Positions 15,615-23,896 of a stretch of 64,000 nt of DNA are shown piece by piece; within the stretch, counting starts at the first letter, position 1; every line of letters begins with the position of its first letter. This stretch comes from Sinorhizobium psoraleae. Its GTDB lineage: Bacteria > Pseudomonadota > Alphaproteobacteria > Rhizobiales > Rhizobiaceae. The notes under the pieces are model-generated. The model worked only from the letters and a program-made list of their open reading frames with translations. It was not told the origin of the DNA and ran no database searches. The stretch covers positions 756,699 to 820,698 of the forward strand of contig NZ_JABEKV010000001.1 of the NCBI RefSeq assembly GCF_013283645.1, given 5' to 3'. A program made the translations under genes and the position numbers.

Positions 15615-17264
15615 ATGGATTGTGATGTGCTGGTCGTCGGTGCGGGCCTTGCCGGGCTCGTGGCGGCGTCCGAGGCTGCGGCGCGTGGCCGCAAGGTGAT
15701 CGTTCTCGATCAGGAGGGGGAGCAGAATCTCGGCGGTCAGGCCTTCTGGTCGCTTGGAGGCCTGTTCTTCATCGATAGCCCTGAGCAGCGGCGCATGGGA
15801 ATTCGCGACAGCCGCGATCTCGCGCGCCAGGACTGGCTGGGCTCGTCGCAATTCGACCGGCCGGAAGATCATTGGCCGCGGCTGTGGGCCGATGCCTATC
15901 TCGATTTCGCCGCCGGCGAGAAGCGCTCTTGGCTCCATTCGCTTGGGCTTCGCTGGTTCCCGGTGGTCGGCTGGGCCGAACGTGGGGGTGGGCTCGCCCA
16001 CGGTCACGGCAATTCGGTCCCGCGTTTTCACGTGACTTGGGGCACCGGCCCCGCTGTCCTCGGTCCCTTTGTCCGACTGGCGCGGGAAGCGGAAAGCCGC
16101 GGCCTTCTGCGATTCCGCTTCCGCCATCGCGTTGATGAACTGGTGACGACCGATGGTGTGGTAACAGGCGCCCGCGGCGCGATCCTCAAGGCGGATCCGG
16201 TGGCGCGCGGCCAGCGCAGCTCGCGTGACGTCGTCGGAGACTTCGAAATCTCAGCCGGGGCGGTCATCGTGAGTTCCGGCGGCATCGGCGGCAATCATGA
16301 ACTCGTACGCCGAAACTGGCCGCGCAAGCGGCTCGGGCAACCTCCGGCGACGATGGTGAGCGGCGTGCCGCATCATGTCGACGGCCGCATGCTCGAAATC
16401 GCCGGCCAAGCGCGAGGTTCCGTCATCAATGCCGATCGCATGTGGCACTACACGGAGGGCCTCAGGAATTTCGACCCGATCTGGCCGGATCACGGCATTC
16501 GCATTCTGCCGGGACCGTCCTCGTTCTGGTGCGATGCCGACGGCAATCGGTTCGCGGCGCCTGCGATGCCGGGTTTCGACACGCTCGGCACTTTGGAGGC
16601 GATCCGCCGCAGCGGTCACGACTACAGCTGGTTCATTCTGACCAGGGCGATCATCAAGAAGGAATTCGCCCTTTCCGGGTCGGAGCAGAATCCCGATCTC
16701 ACCGGCAAGAACCTGGCGCTTCTCCTGAAGCGGCTCGGCAAAAATCCGCCGGATCCTGTCCAGGCTTTCATGGACAAAGGCGAGGACTTCATCGTCCGCG
16801 ACCGGCTCGAGGACCTTGTCGAGGCGATGAACCGGCTTTCCGGCGAGAACCGGCTTTCGGCCTCCCATCTGAGAGCGCAGGTCGAAGCGCGTGATCGTGA
16901 GATCACCAATCCCTTCTCCAAGGACGCTCAGGTGATCGCGATCCGCGGTGCTCGGACCTACCGCGGCGACCGGCTGCTGCGAACGGCAAAACCACATCGC
17001 CTTCTTGATCCGAAGGCCGGGCCGCTGATCGCCGTTCGGCTGCACATCCTGACGCGCAAGACACTCGGCGGCCTGCAGACCAATCTCGCTGGGCAGGTGC
17101 TGGAGATATCCGGCGAACCGGTCCCGGGTCTCTATGCGGCGGGCGAAGTGGCCGGTTTCGGCGGCGGCGGCATGCATGGCTACAATGCGCTGGAGGGGAC
17201 CTTTCTCGGCGGCTGCATCTTCTCTGGCCGCGCGGCGGGACGCAACGCCGGAGCCGCGACGTAG
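15615..17264 (+). CDS. FAD-binding dehydrogenase (fumarate reductase/ketosteroid dehydrogenase type)
   Basis: A 549-residue flavoprotein. The N-terminal VLVVGAGLAGLVAA dinucleotide-binding motif, EQNLGGQAFWSLGG, the AVIVSSGGIGGN second FAD loop and the C-terminal GLYAAGEVAGFGGGGMHGYNALEG stretch (written in part) match the FAD_binding_2 family of KstD-like and fumarate-reductase-like dehydrogenases. The substrate is not predictable. Start ATG at 15615 with GGAGGGCG at 15601-15608. It stands alone; a hairpin at 17306-17332 separates it from the convergent binding-protein gene. Confidence 0.88.
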   Translation: MDCDVLVVGAGLAGLVAASEAAARGRKVIVLDQEGEQNLGGQAFWSLGGLFFIDSPEQRRMGIRDSRDLARQDWLGSSQFDRPEDHWPRLWADAYLDFAAGEKRSWLHSLGLRWFPVVGWAERGGGLAHGHGNSVPRFHVTWGTGPAVLGPFVRLAREAESRGLLRFRFRHRVDELVTTDGVVTGARGAILKADPVARGQRSSRDVVGDFEISAGAVIVSSGGIGGNHELVRRNWPRKRLGQPPATMVSGVPHHVDGRMLEIAGQARGSVINADRMWHYTEGLRNFDPIWPDHGIRILPGPSSFWCDADGNRFAAPAMPGFDTLGTLEAIRRSGHDYSWFILTRAIIKKEFALSGSEQNPDLTGKNLALLLKRLGKNPPDPVQAFMDKGEDFIVRDRLEDLVEAMNRLSGENRLSASHLRAQVEARDREITNPFSKDAQVIAIRGARTYRGDRLLRTAKPHRLLDPKAGPLIAVRLHILTRKTLGGLQTNLAGQVLEISGEPVPGLYAAGEVAGFGGGGMHGYNALEGTFLGGCIFSGRAAGRNAGAAT

Positions 17265-17305
17265 ACGTCTGACTGGCGGGCTTGGTCGGTACAAGCGGCG
17301 GCAAT

Positions 17306-17332
17306 GCGCCGGGTCCGTTTCAGGCCCGGCGC
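17306..17332. terminator. Bidirectional hairpin between convergent genes
   Basis: An 8-bp stem GCGCCGGG (17306-17313) with CCCGGCGC (17325-17332) lies between the flavoprotein and the binding-protein genes. T runs are poor on both sides. Confidence 0.5.
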
Positions 17333-17345
17333 TTGACCGAAAGCG

Positions 17346-18338
17346 TCAATCCATCTGAATGTTGGCGTCGCGTACCACCGGCGTCCACTTCGCAAGCTCT
17401 GCCTTGACGTGGGCGCCGAGCTCCTCGGGCGTCGAGCCGACGATCTTCGCGCTGAACTCCTCCATGCGCTTCTGGACCGCCGGGTCGGCGAGCGCCTTGT
17501 TTGCCGACTCGTTCAAGCGGGCGATCACCGGCTGGGGCGTGTTGGCGGGTGCGAAGAGCGCGTTCCAGGTATAGGTCTCGTAGCCGGGAATGCCGGATTC
17601 GGCGATTGTCGGAATATCGGGGAAGGACGGTGCGCGTTCGGCGGTCGTGACAGCGAGCGCCCGCAAGGTTCCGGCCTTGATATGCCCTGACGACGAGGGG
17701 AGATTGTCGAACATGATCGGGACCTGGTTGCCGATGACGTCGTTCAGCGCCGGCCCGGAGCCCTTGTAAGGGATATGCTGCATGCTGACGCCCGCCATTT
17801 TCTTGAAGAGCTCACCCGAGAGATGTAGCGGCGTCCCGTTGCCGGACGAGGCGTAGCTGTACTGGTCCGGCGCTGCCTTGAGCAAGGCGAGCAATTCTTC
17901 GACGGTCTTGGCGGGCAGTTCCGGGTTGACGACCAGCACGTTGGGGACGATGACCAGCAGGGAGATCGGCGCGAAGTCCTTTTCCGGGTCATAGGGCTTG
18001 GTTTTCAGGATCAACGGGTTGAGCGCGTGCGTCGCGACCGTGGCCATCAGGATCGTATAACCGTCGGAATCGGCGCGGGCGACGTTGGCGGCCCCGAGAT
18101 TGCCGCCGGCACCGGCCACGTTCTGGACGATGACCTGTTGGCCGAGATCCTCCGACATCTTCTGGGCAATGATTCGCGCGACCACGTCGGTCGAGCCGCC
18201 GGCAGCAAAGGGGACAACCAGGGTCACTGGCCGATCCGGAAAGTCTTGCGCTTGCGCTGTTGGCCCAATGGCCAGCGCGGAAAGCGCGGTCAGGCCGAAG
18301 GCCATAGCGGCGCGGCGGGTCAGTCTCGTGAATGCCAT
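17346..18338 (-). CDS. Tripartite tricarboxylate transporter (Bug/TctC) substrate-binding protein
   Basis: A 330-residue periplasmic binding protein with a signal peptide (RLTRRAAMAFGL, cut near AQAQDF; possible TAT-type twin arginine). The mature start FPDRPVTLVVPFAAGGSTDVVAR and the loop NVAGAGGNLGAANVARADSDGYT (in part) are signatures of the Bug family, which captures carboxylates for TctAB permeases. No tctA or tctB gene is nearby, so it is an orphan receptor that borrows a permease or acts as a sensor component, as is common for this family. Convergent with the flavoprotein gene. Confidence 0.92.
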   Translation of the reverse strand: MAFTRLTRRAAMAFGLTALSALAIGPTAQAQDFPDRPVTLVVPFAAGGSTDVVARIIAQKMSEDLGQQVIVQNVAGAGGNLGAANVARADSDGYTILMATVATHALNPLILKTKPYDPEKDFAPISLLVIVPNVLVVNPELPAKTVEELLALLKAAPDQYSYASSGNGTPLHLSGELFKKMAGVSMQHIPYKGSGPALNDVIGNQVPIMFDNLPSSSGHIKAGTLRALAVTTAERAPSFPDIPTIAESGIPGYETYTWNALFAPANTPQPVIARLNESANKALADPAVQKRMEEFSAKIVGSTPEELGAHVKAELAKWTPVVRDANIQMD

Positions 18339-18463
18339 GCGAAAATCCTCCCAATGTCGTCGGTGACGATGCCGGCTGCAAAAGGCCGGGTCCTTAAGAA
18401 TAGGGCCCGGCTCCGGCGGTGCAATGGCGGAAGGTGTATCAGCGGCGGTTGGACGACGAAAGT

Positions 18464-20266
18464 CTAAGTTCGAGCCGCAACGAAGAGCGCTTCCGCGCCA
18501 TGGTCGAACTGCAGCCGGGCGAGCTTTGCGTAAAGGCCGCCTTGGCGGATCAGCGACGTATGTGTGCCTTCCTCGACGACGCGGCCGTGGTCCATGACCA
18601 GGATACGGTCGGCCTTGAGCACGGTCGCCAGCCGGTGTGCGATGACAACGGTGGTGCGCTGCCGCATCAGGCCGTCGAGCGCCGTCTGCACCAATGTCTC
18701 GCTCTCGGCGTCTAGCGCCGAGGTCGCCTCATCCAGGAGAAGAATCGGCGCGTCCCTGAGGATCGCCCTTGCGATGGCGATACGCTGTCGCTGGCCCCCG
18801 GAAAGCGTGACCCCGCGCTCGCCGACTTCGGTGTCGTAGCCCCGATCAAGCTTTGCGATGAATTCGTCCGCCTGCGCGGCGACAGCGGCTGCGCGGACGG
18901 CTTCCCGGCTCGCATCCGACGCGCCAAACGCAATGTTGTCGTGGACGGAGGCGGCGAAGATCGTCGTGTCCTGCGGCACGATGGCAATGCGGCCGCGCAA
19001 CTCCTTGGGGTCGACGGTGCGGGCGTCGATGCCGTCGACGGCGACAGTTCCTTTCGCCGGATCGTAGTAGCGCAGGAGCATCGAGAAGACTGTGCTCTTG
19101 CCCGCGCCGGAGGGGCCGACGATGGCCACGGTTTCGCCCGGCCTGACCGCGAAGCTCAGGCCGTTCAGGCTCTTGTAATCCGGGCGCGCCGGATAGGCGA
19201 AGTGGACGTCGGCAAACTCGATCGCCCCCTGTGCCGGCACCGGCATGGCGACCGGATGCTCGGGCGCCTGGATCTGCGGCACTTCGGTCAGCAGTTCGTT
19301 CAGGCGCTCGGCGGCACCCGCCGCTTGCGAGAGCTCACCCCAAACCTCCGAGAGTGCGCCGAGGCTGCCGGCGGCGAAAACCGAATAGAGCAGGAACTGG
19401 CTGAGCGTGCCTGCCGAGAGCGTGCCCGCGAGCACGTCGCGCGCGCCGAACCAGAGCACGGCGACGACGCTGCCGAAGACCATGGTGATGGCAAATCCGG
19501 TGAGGATCGATCGCGCCTTGATCGCCGCCCGCGCCGCGCCATAGGCGTCTTCCACCGCGCTACCGAAATGCCGATTGGCGCTTTCTTCACCGTTGAAGGC
19601 CTGGACCGTGCGGGCTGCCGCGATCGCCTCCCCGGCATAGGCGGAGGCTGTGGCAAGTGTGTCCTGCGCCTCGCGCGAGCGCCGGCGGACAGACCGGCCG
19701 AAACCGACGAGAGGAAAGACGATGACCGGGATCGCTGCAAGCACGAGGCTCGAAAGCTTCGGACTGGTATAGATCATCATGCCGATGGCGCCGAGACAGA
19801 GGATCAGATTGCGCAAAGCCACCGACGCCGTGGCGCCGACGGCCGATTTGATCTGCGTCGTGTCGGCGGTCAGGCGGGACACGATTTCCCCTGACTGGTT
19901 GACATCGAAGAAGGAGGCGGAAAGCCGGGTGACCTTGGCGAAGACATCGCGGCGGAGATCGGCGACGATGCGTTCGCCGAGCGAGATGACGAAGTAGTAG
20001 CGCGCGGCACTGGCAAGGGCGAGGACAATGGCCAGCACCATCAGCATGGAGAAATAGGTGTTGATGAAGCCGGAATCGGAATTGGAGAAGCCATTGTCGA
20101 TCATCCGGCGGACAGCCAGCGGCAATGTCAGCGTGGTGACCGCGGCGAGCGTCAGCGAGATTGCTGCTCCAACCACAAGCGGGCGGTATCGCGCCAGGTA
20201 GGGCAGCACGGCGGCAAGCGGGCGAATGGACCTGCGTGCTGGCGGTTGGTTCTCTCGTGTGGACAC
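18464..20266 (-). CDS. ABC transporter, fused permease and ATPase (MsbA/exporter type)
   Basis: A 600-residue half-transporter with an N-terminal six-helix membrane domain (about residues 20-310) and a C-terminal ATPase (about 345-585). Walker A GPSGAGKST, the Q-loop IVPQDTTIFAASVHDNIAFG (in part), the signature LSGGQRQRIAIARA and Walker B ILLLDEATSALDAESE are intact, so it should be active as a homodimer. Its organisation is that of lipid/drug exporters; the cargo cannot be read from sequence. Monocistronic, with a partial RIME 15 bases upstream of the start. Confidence 0.93.
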   Translation of the reverse strand: MSTRENQPPARRSIRPLAAVLPYLARYRPLVVGAAISLTLAAVTTLTLPLAVRRMIDNGFSNSDSGFINTYFSMLMVLAIVLALASAARYYFVISLGERIVADLRRDVFAKVTRLSASFFDVNQSGEIVSRLTADTTQIKSAVGATASVALRNLILCLGAIGMMIYTSPKLSSLVLAAIPVIVFPLVGFGRSVRRRSREAQDTLATASAYAGEAIAAARTVQAFNGEESANRHFGSAVEDAYGAARAAIKARSILTGFAITMVFGSVVAVLWFGARDVLAGTLSAGTLSQFLLYSVFAAGSLGALSEVWGELSQAAGAAERLNELLTEVPQIQAPEHPVAMPVPAQGAIEFADVHFAYPARPDYKSLNGLSFAVRPGETVAIVGPSGAGKSTVFSMLLRYYDPAKGTVAVDGIDARTVDPKELRGRIAIVPQDTTIFAASVHDNIAFGASDASREAVRAAAVAAQADEFIAKLDRGYDTEVGERGVTLSGGQRQRIAIARAILRDAPILLLDEATSALDAESETLVQTALDGLMRQRTTVVIAHRLATVLKADRILVMDHGRVVEEGTHTSLIRQGGLYAKLARLQFDHGAEALFVAART

Positions 20267-20281
20267 ATGACCCCCGATCGC

Positions 20282-20340
20282 CTACAGCGCCGCGCGTCCG
20301 ATCGGACGCGCTAAGGTCGCTGTAGCACTTTGAAATGCGT
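20282..20340 (+). repeat. RIME-type mosaic element, half copy
   Basis: Begins CTACAGCGCCGCGCGTCC and stops within the GCACTTTGAAATGC linker; the second palindrome is lacking. Its first arm is nearly identical to the copy at 33403. Confidence 0.8.
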
Positions 20341-20522
20341 GGAAGGGCTTTCCTGATAAGTCTTCCGCGCGGCACTTGTTATCCCGCAGACCTTCATGTA
20401 TAGGCACGGCATCGAATTGGGGAGCCGTAGCCCAGTGGCGGTCTGCGGCTTCATTTACGTGTTCGGTCCCAAAGTCGCAATGCCTTGCGACAATTGGACC
20501 CTGGAACTCTAGGAAGATTGTT

Positions 20523-20744
20523 ATGAAGGCAGACATCCATCCCGACTACCACACGATCAAGGTGGTCATGACCGACGGCACCGAATACGAAACCCGTTCG
20601 ACCTGGGGTTCGGAAGGCGCCACCATGAACCTGGAAATCGACCCGAAGTCGCATCCGGCCTGGACCGGCGGCAACCAGCAGCTCGTCGACCGCGGCGGCC
20701 GCGTCTCCAAGTTCAAGAAGCGCTTCGAAGGCCTCGGCCTCTGA
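20523..20744 (+). CDS. rpmE: 50S ribosomal protein L31
   Basis: A 73-residue protein starting [19 protein letters not shown] and ending [15 protein letters not shown] near the start and the basic C-terminus are typical of L31; the CxxC zinc-binding pairs of the other L31 type are absent, so this is the cysteine-free form. Start: ATG at 20523 after AGGAAG. A strong terminator follows at 20770. The 180 bases upstream show no gene. Confidence 0.96.
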   Translation: MKADIHPDYHTIKVVMTDGTEYETRSTWGSEGATMNLEIDPKSHPAWTGGNQQLVDRGGRVSKFKKRFEGLGL

Positions 20745-20769
20745 TCGCCCGCTGTTTTCGGCGTGTTCG

Positions 20770-20794
20770 AAGCCCGGCTCTGCCGGGCTTTTTT
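20770..20794 (+). terminator. Rho-independent terminator of rpmE
   Basis: A perfect 9-bp stem AAGCCCGGC (20770-20778) and GCCGGGCTT (20782-20790) with a 3-base loop, followed by T residues. Confidence 0.9.
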
Positions 20795-20855
20795 GTTTCC
20801 TCGCACCTGTAAACTTTTGAATCGCTGCAGGTTAGCGGAGCCATGCTCTGGCACG

Positions 20856-20879
20856 AAAAACCCGGCGCGCGGCCGGGTT
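20856..20879 (-). terminator. Rho-independent terminator of the rcdA-type gene
   Basis: An 8-bp stem AACCCGGC (20859-20866) with GCCGGGTT (20872-20879); reading the minus strand it is followed by five T. It lies 34 bases after the stop of the DUF1465 gene. Confidence 0.85.
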
Positions 20880-20912
20880 CTGGATTGTCAGGGAAGGTGA
20901 GCCGTTCGGGCG

Positions 20913-21431
20913 TCAGTTGGTGCCGAAGGCGGTCTGCAGCAGCTTGATCTGCGCCTTGACGCCGTTCTGGTTGTCCGGAACGAAGCTCGTCGCCTCCTGC
21001 GGCCGGTAAATCTCGCGATCGAGCATGGCGACGCGGTTCTGCAGGCGGAGCGACCGTTCGATCAGATCGCGGAACGTCTCCGGAAGGTCGTTCCAGCCGG
21101 GCGCGCTGCGATCGACATTGAAGCTGTCGAGGCGAACCTTGCTCTTTTCTGAAAGAACCTGATCACGGCTCATTTCGCCGTTGTTGACGGCGCGTTGAAG
21201 GAGAAGCCAGGAGGCCATCTGCATCAGCCGCGTAGTGAGCCGCATCGACTCGGCCGCGTAGAGCACCGACGCCATCCGCGGCAGCGTCTTGGAGGCCAGG
21301 CGGCCCGGCCCGTCGAGATAGCTCGCCGTTTCTTCGACCAGGCCCATGCCTTCCGCATAGAGCGACTTGAACTGCGCCGAGGACGCAGCGTGTCCCGCGA
21401 AGCTGACGGTATTCAATCCTCTCTCGGACAT
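20913..21431 (-). CDS. rcdA: DUF1465 family protein, RcdA homologue (regulator of CtrA degradation)
   Basis: A 172-residue mostly helical protein. The core LYAEGMGLVEETASYLDGPG, then ESMRLTTRLMQMASWLLLQRAV, and the loop DRSAPGWNDLPETFRDLIERS (in part) are diagnostic of DUF1465, the family of Caulobacter RcdA. RcdA is an adaptor that helps deliver the cell-cycle regulator CtrA to the ClpXP protease at the pole. Assigning the same role here is inference by family. Two perfect CtrA boxes lie upstream (21556-21570 and 21731-21745), suggesting control by the protein it helps to destroy. DUF1192 precedes it on the same strand. Confidence 0.8.
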   Translation of the reverse strand: MSERGLNTVSFAGHAASSAQFKSLYAEGMGLVEETASYLDGPGRLASKTLPRMASVLYAAESMRLTTRLMQMASWLLLQRAVNNGEMSRDQVLSEKSKVRLDSFNVDRSAPGWNDLPETFRDLIERSLRLQNRVAMLDREIYRPQEATSFVPDNQNGVKAQIKLLQTAFGTN

Positions 21432-21555
21432 GGTCTGTTTTTTCCCTGGTTCAAACGCATAACGGTCAGGTGACGGGCGGCTCCGGGAAAAACGTCCCCT
21501 GGCCCCCTCTATGGTTGAAGAATGACCCCATACCGCATTCCGCGCAAGGGTATTC

Positions 21556-21570
21556 TTAAGAAAGGGTTAA
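21556..21570. promoter_or_regulatory. CtrA box upstream of rcdA
   Basis: A perfect full site TTAA-GAAAGGG-TTAA (TTAA, 7 bases, TTAA), the CtrA consensus, 125 bases upstream of the rcdA ATG. With a start site some 25-35 bases downstream on the minus strand this would drive rcdA. Confidence 0.7.
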
Positions 21571-21605
21571 TCTCCACAATTCTTTGAAATACACCGATCG
21601 CAAGA

Positions 21606-21633
21606 CAAAAAAAGAGCCGCGGAAAGCGGCTCT
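21606..21633 (-). terminator. Rho-independent terminator, minus strand
   Basis: A perfect 8-bp stem AGAGCCGC (21613-21620) and GCGGCTCT (21626-21633) with loop GGAAA; on the minus strand seven T follow. It is 177 bases beyond the DUF1192 stop, so it ends either a long 3' UTR or a separate small RNA. Confidence 0.85.
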
Positions 21634-21710
21634 CAAGGTAAAACAGGGAGAAAAATCAGACCCATTCGCCAGTCGGAGAAAATGTCTGAGTCCGGGAGAA
21701 ACCGGATGAC
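21606..21710 (-). ncRNA. Candidate small RNA between a CtrA box and a terminator
   Basis: On the minus strand a CtrA box (21731-21745) is followed about 100 bases later by the strong terminator at 21606-21633, with no open frame between. This is promoter-plus-terminator geometry for a short transcript. The 5' end is a guess from the usual CtrA-box spacing. It may instead be the 3' UTR of the DUF1192 mRNA. Confidence 0.35.
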
Positions 21711-21730
21711 TCGACAATCGCCGAAAATGC

Positions 21731-21745
21731 TTAATTTGCCGTTAA
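21731..21745. promoter_or_regulatory. Second CtrA box upstream of rcdA
   Basis: A perfect TTAA-TTTGCCG-TTAA site (TTAA, 7 bases, TTAA), 64 bases after the DUF1192 stop and 300 bases from the rcdA start. Confidence 0.65.
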
Positions 21746-21809
21746 GCGGCGTTCATTTCGGGTCGCGAAGAAGGAGGCGCCAGCGCAAGAAAACTTTCCG
21801 CGTCGTCAC

Positions 21810-21998
21810 CTAGCGAAAGAGCTTCTCCGCTGCGGAGCGGCTCGCCGACTTACGCGCCCGTTCGGCCTCCAGTCTTGCAATCTCCTCCGTCAAAAGTGCG
21901 ATGCGTGCTGAAAGTTCATCGACCGAGAGCAGCGACAGGTCGCTGCCGATCTCGTGAACCGTCTTCTTCTTGGGAAGGTCGTCGTCAAACAGGCTCAT
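21810..21998 (-). CDS. DUF1192 family small protein
   Basis: A 62-residue charged helical protein starting MSLFDDDLPKKK with HEIGSDLSLLSVDELSARIA in the middle; this is the DUF1192 pattern, a short family often located near rcdA or rpmE in alphaproteobacteria. Function unknown; the C-terminal half is a probable coiled coil. Start: ATG at 21998 with AGGAGAGA upstream; it begins 14 bases inside the end of the MFS gene, so the two are likely co-transcribed. Confidence 0.85.
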   Translation of the reverse strand: MSLFDDDLPKKKTVHEIGSDLSLLSVDELSARIALLTEEIARLEAERARKSASRSAAEKLFR

Positions 21999-23292
21999 TC
22001 GATCTCTCCTCTTCCTCGGGGTTGTCGCTGATATCGTCTCGCGGCTCATCGAGCGGTGCGGCGCGCGGCGAAAGCTGCAGGCTTTCCGGCGTCGTCGGCG
22101 TACCGGCGTTGACCGGCGAGAAGGCGTCGCGCTCGGCGACCGGAACCGGTGCGCGGCGGCGGCTGCGGACGATTGCGTAGGCCGTGATCAACATATGCGC
22201 GCAGGCGGTGATCATGAACAGGCCGTAGGGCCCCGTCGCGGTCATCACCGGTCCGCCGATCGTCGGGCCGATGATCGTGCCAATGCCGTAGAGCAGCAAG
22301 AGGCCGCCCGAAACCTTGACGAATTCTTCGGGCGTCGCGAAGTCGTTGGCGTGGGAGACGGCGATCGGATAAAGCGCATTGGCGGCCGCACCGTAGATGG
22401 CGATCAGCGTCAACACGATCCAGACCTGGCCTGGTTCGACGAGGAAGAGCAGGAGACCCGCAAGCGCGCCGATGCCGGCGAGCACCGCCAGCACGTAGCG
22501 CCGGTCGATGCTGTCGGAAATACGGCCCGCAGGCAACTGCATGACGGCTCCCGAAAAGATTGCCACGCTCATCATCGTTGCGACGGTGCTGTCGGAAAGA
22601 CCGGCCTGGCGGCCGAAGACCGCGCCGAGCGTTCCGAAGGCGCCGTTTGCGATACCGACCAGCAGAATCCCCAGGAAGGAGACCGGCGAATTGCGGTAGA
22701 GGCCGCGCAAATCGAGCCGGACCTGTTTCAGCGGCTGCGGCGAGGCGGCCTTGGAGAGCAGCGTCGGCAGCATCGCGACGCAATAGAGAATGCCGCAGAT
22801 CATGAAGAAGAAGGTCGTCGACGTCTCGCCGAATGGGATCATCATCTGGCCGCCGACGACGCCGAACAAAGTGATCGCGATATAGAGCGAGAAGATCACG
22901 CCACGGCTTTCATTGGTGGCGCGCTCGTTCAACCAGCTTTCGATGATCATCGATGTGCCGGCGGTCGAGAAACCCGTGACAGCGCGCAATGCAACCCACC
23001 AGATCGGATCGACCAGGATGCCGGTTAGCAAGGAGACGATGGCGATCAGGGCGGTGAAGACACTGAAGGCGCGCACATGGCCGATGCGCTTGACAACATT
23101 CGGCCCCAGGAAGCAGCCGAGAACGAAGCCCGAGGCCCAGGAGGTGCCAAGGAGGCCGAGAATGGTCGTCGGATATCCTTCCGCCGTGCCGCGGACCGGC
23201 AGGAGCAGACTCTGCAGACCGTTTCCAAGAAAGAGAAACAGGGTACCAAGCAGGAGCGCGGTGACGGGAAGCAGGTTCTTTCTCATCATCAA
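21985..23292 (-). CDS. Major facilitator superfamily transporter
   Basis: A 435-residue protein with 12 hydrophobic segments and the MFS landmarks SWASGFVLGCFLGP in the second helix region, RISDSIDRRYVL (the loop 8-9 copy of the GxxxDRxGRR motif) and a long charged C-terminal tail rich in Pro, Asp and Glu. It resembles the YcaD/UMF-type group of sugar or cation efflux carriers, but the cargo is not evident. It ends 14 bases into the DUF1192 gene. The three consecutive methionines at the start leave the true start within three codons. Confidence 0.9.
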   Translation of the reverse strand: MMMRKNLLPVTALLLGTLFLFLGNGLQSLLLPVRGTAEGYPTTILGLLGTSWASGFVLGCFLGPNVVKRIGHVRAFSVFTALIAIVSLLTGILVDPIWWVALRAVTGFSTAGTSMIIESWLNERATNESRGVIFSLYIAITLFGVVGGQMMIPFGETSTTFFFMICGILYCVAMLPTLLSKAASPQPLKQVRLDLRGLYRNSPVSFLGILLVGIANGAFGTLGAVFGRQAGLSDSTVATMMSVAIFSGAVMQLPAGRISDSIDRRYVLAVLAGIGALAGLLLFLVEPGQVWIVLTLIAIYGAAANALYPIAVSHANDFATPEEFVKVSGGLLLLYGIGTIIGPTIGGPVMTATGPYGLFMITACAHMLITAYAIVRSRRRAPVPVAERDAFSPVNAGTPTTPESLQLSPRAAPLDEPRDDISDNPEEEERSNEPV

Positions 23293-23529
23293 TCCGAAAA
23301 TCGTTCTGCCGTCAGCAAGCTAGGGCCGAGCTCCCGCAATTGCCAGCCGGATTTTGTGCCACCTGTCATTGCAAATCGGCGGCGGAAACAATAGCCCTCT
23401 ATGCGACCAAAAGTGACGACGATATGACGCCGAGGAAAGAGACAGGAAAAGTGCACAAAGGTTTTCCGGCCCATCCCGCTTCGGCATCGCGGTCCGTCGT
23501 GGCGAACAGAGCTTTCGGGGATTGAACGA

Positions 23530-23685
23530 ATGTCGAAGATCCTGGCGGCTCTCCTACTATTGGCAATGTGTGTTCAACTCATCAAGCCGCTCGGCTTGCC
23601 GGGGCTGCGCCAACGTCGTGACTTCTGGAAGATCGCGGTTTTCGCGATCGCGGTGATGATGGTCACCGTGCTTGTGCGGCCCTAG
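23530..23685 (+). CDS. Small two-helix membrane protein
   Basis: A 51-residue protein, MSKILAALLLLAMCVQLIKP at the start and a second hydrophobic stretch FWKIAVFAIAVMMVTVLV near the end, joined by a basic loop LRQRRD. The two hydrophobic segments and codon use like its neighbours support a real gene. I recognise no named family. The start ATG at 23530 has only a weak GAACGA upstream. It lies between the MFS gene and the cyclase. Confidence 0.65.
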   Translation: MSKILAALLLLAMCVQLIKPLGLPGLRQRRDFWKIAVFAIAVMMVTVLVRP

Positions 23686-23896
23686 ATCATTTCATCGTTT
23701 CGTTGAAACAGAGAACTGATCGAACTCTTTGAAGCCAGGCAATTCCGGACGGAAAATCGCGGCACGACCCAGAATAGTTGATGTCCCGTACGGCTGGTTC
23801 CATTTGAAACAGATCCTCTGTACGCGCCGGGCTATTCTGATGGCAGAGGTGCGGAAGTATCCGCACGACATCCAGACTATAAAAGGATAAGTTAGC

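Larger units (their letters stand above)
21432..21809. other. Regulatory intergenic region upstream of rcdA
   Basis: A 378-base gap between DUF1192 and rcdA. It holds two CtrA boxes, a minus-strand terminator hairpin (21606-21633) between them and a possible small RNA. No open frame of note. Confidence 0.7.

Noticed and set aside
18941-19894. A 317-residue plus-strand frame opposite the ABC exporter
   Set aside because: Walker and signature motifs of the exporter are intact on the minus strand; this frame is only its shadow.
20395-20520. A possible tRNA or leader RNA upstream of rpmE
   Set aside because: The sequence around 20403-20470 does not fold into a cloverleaf and lacks the T-loop and D-loop consensus.
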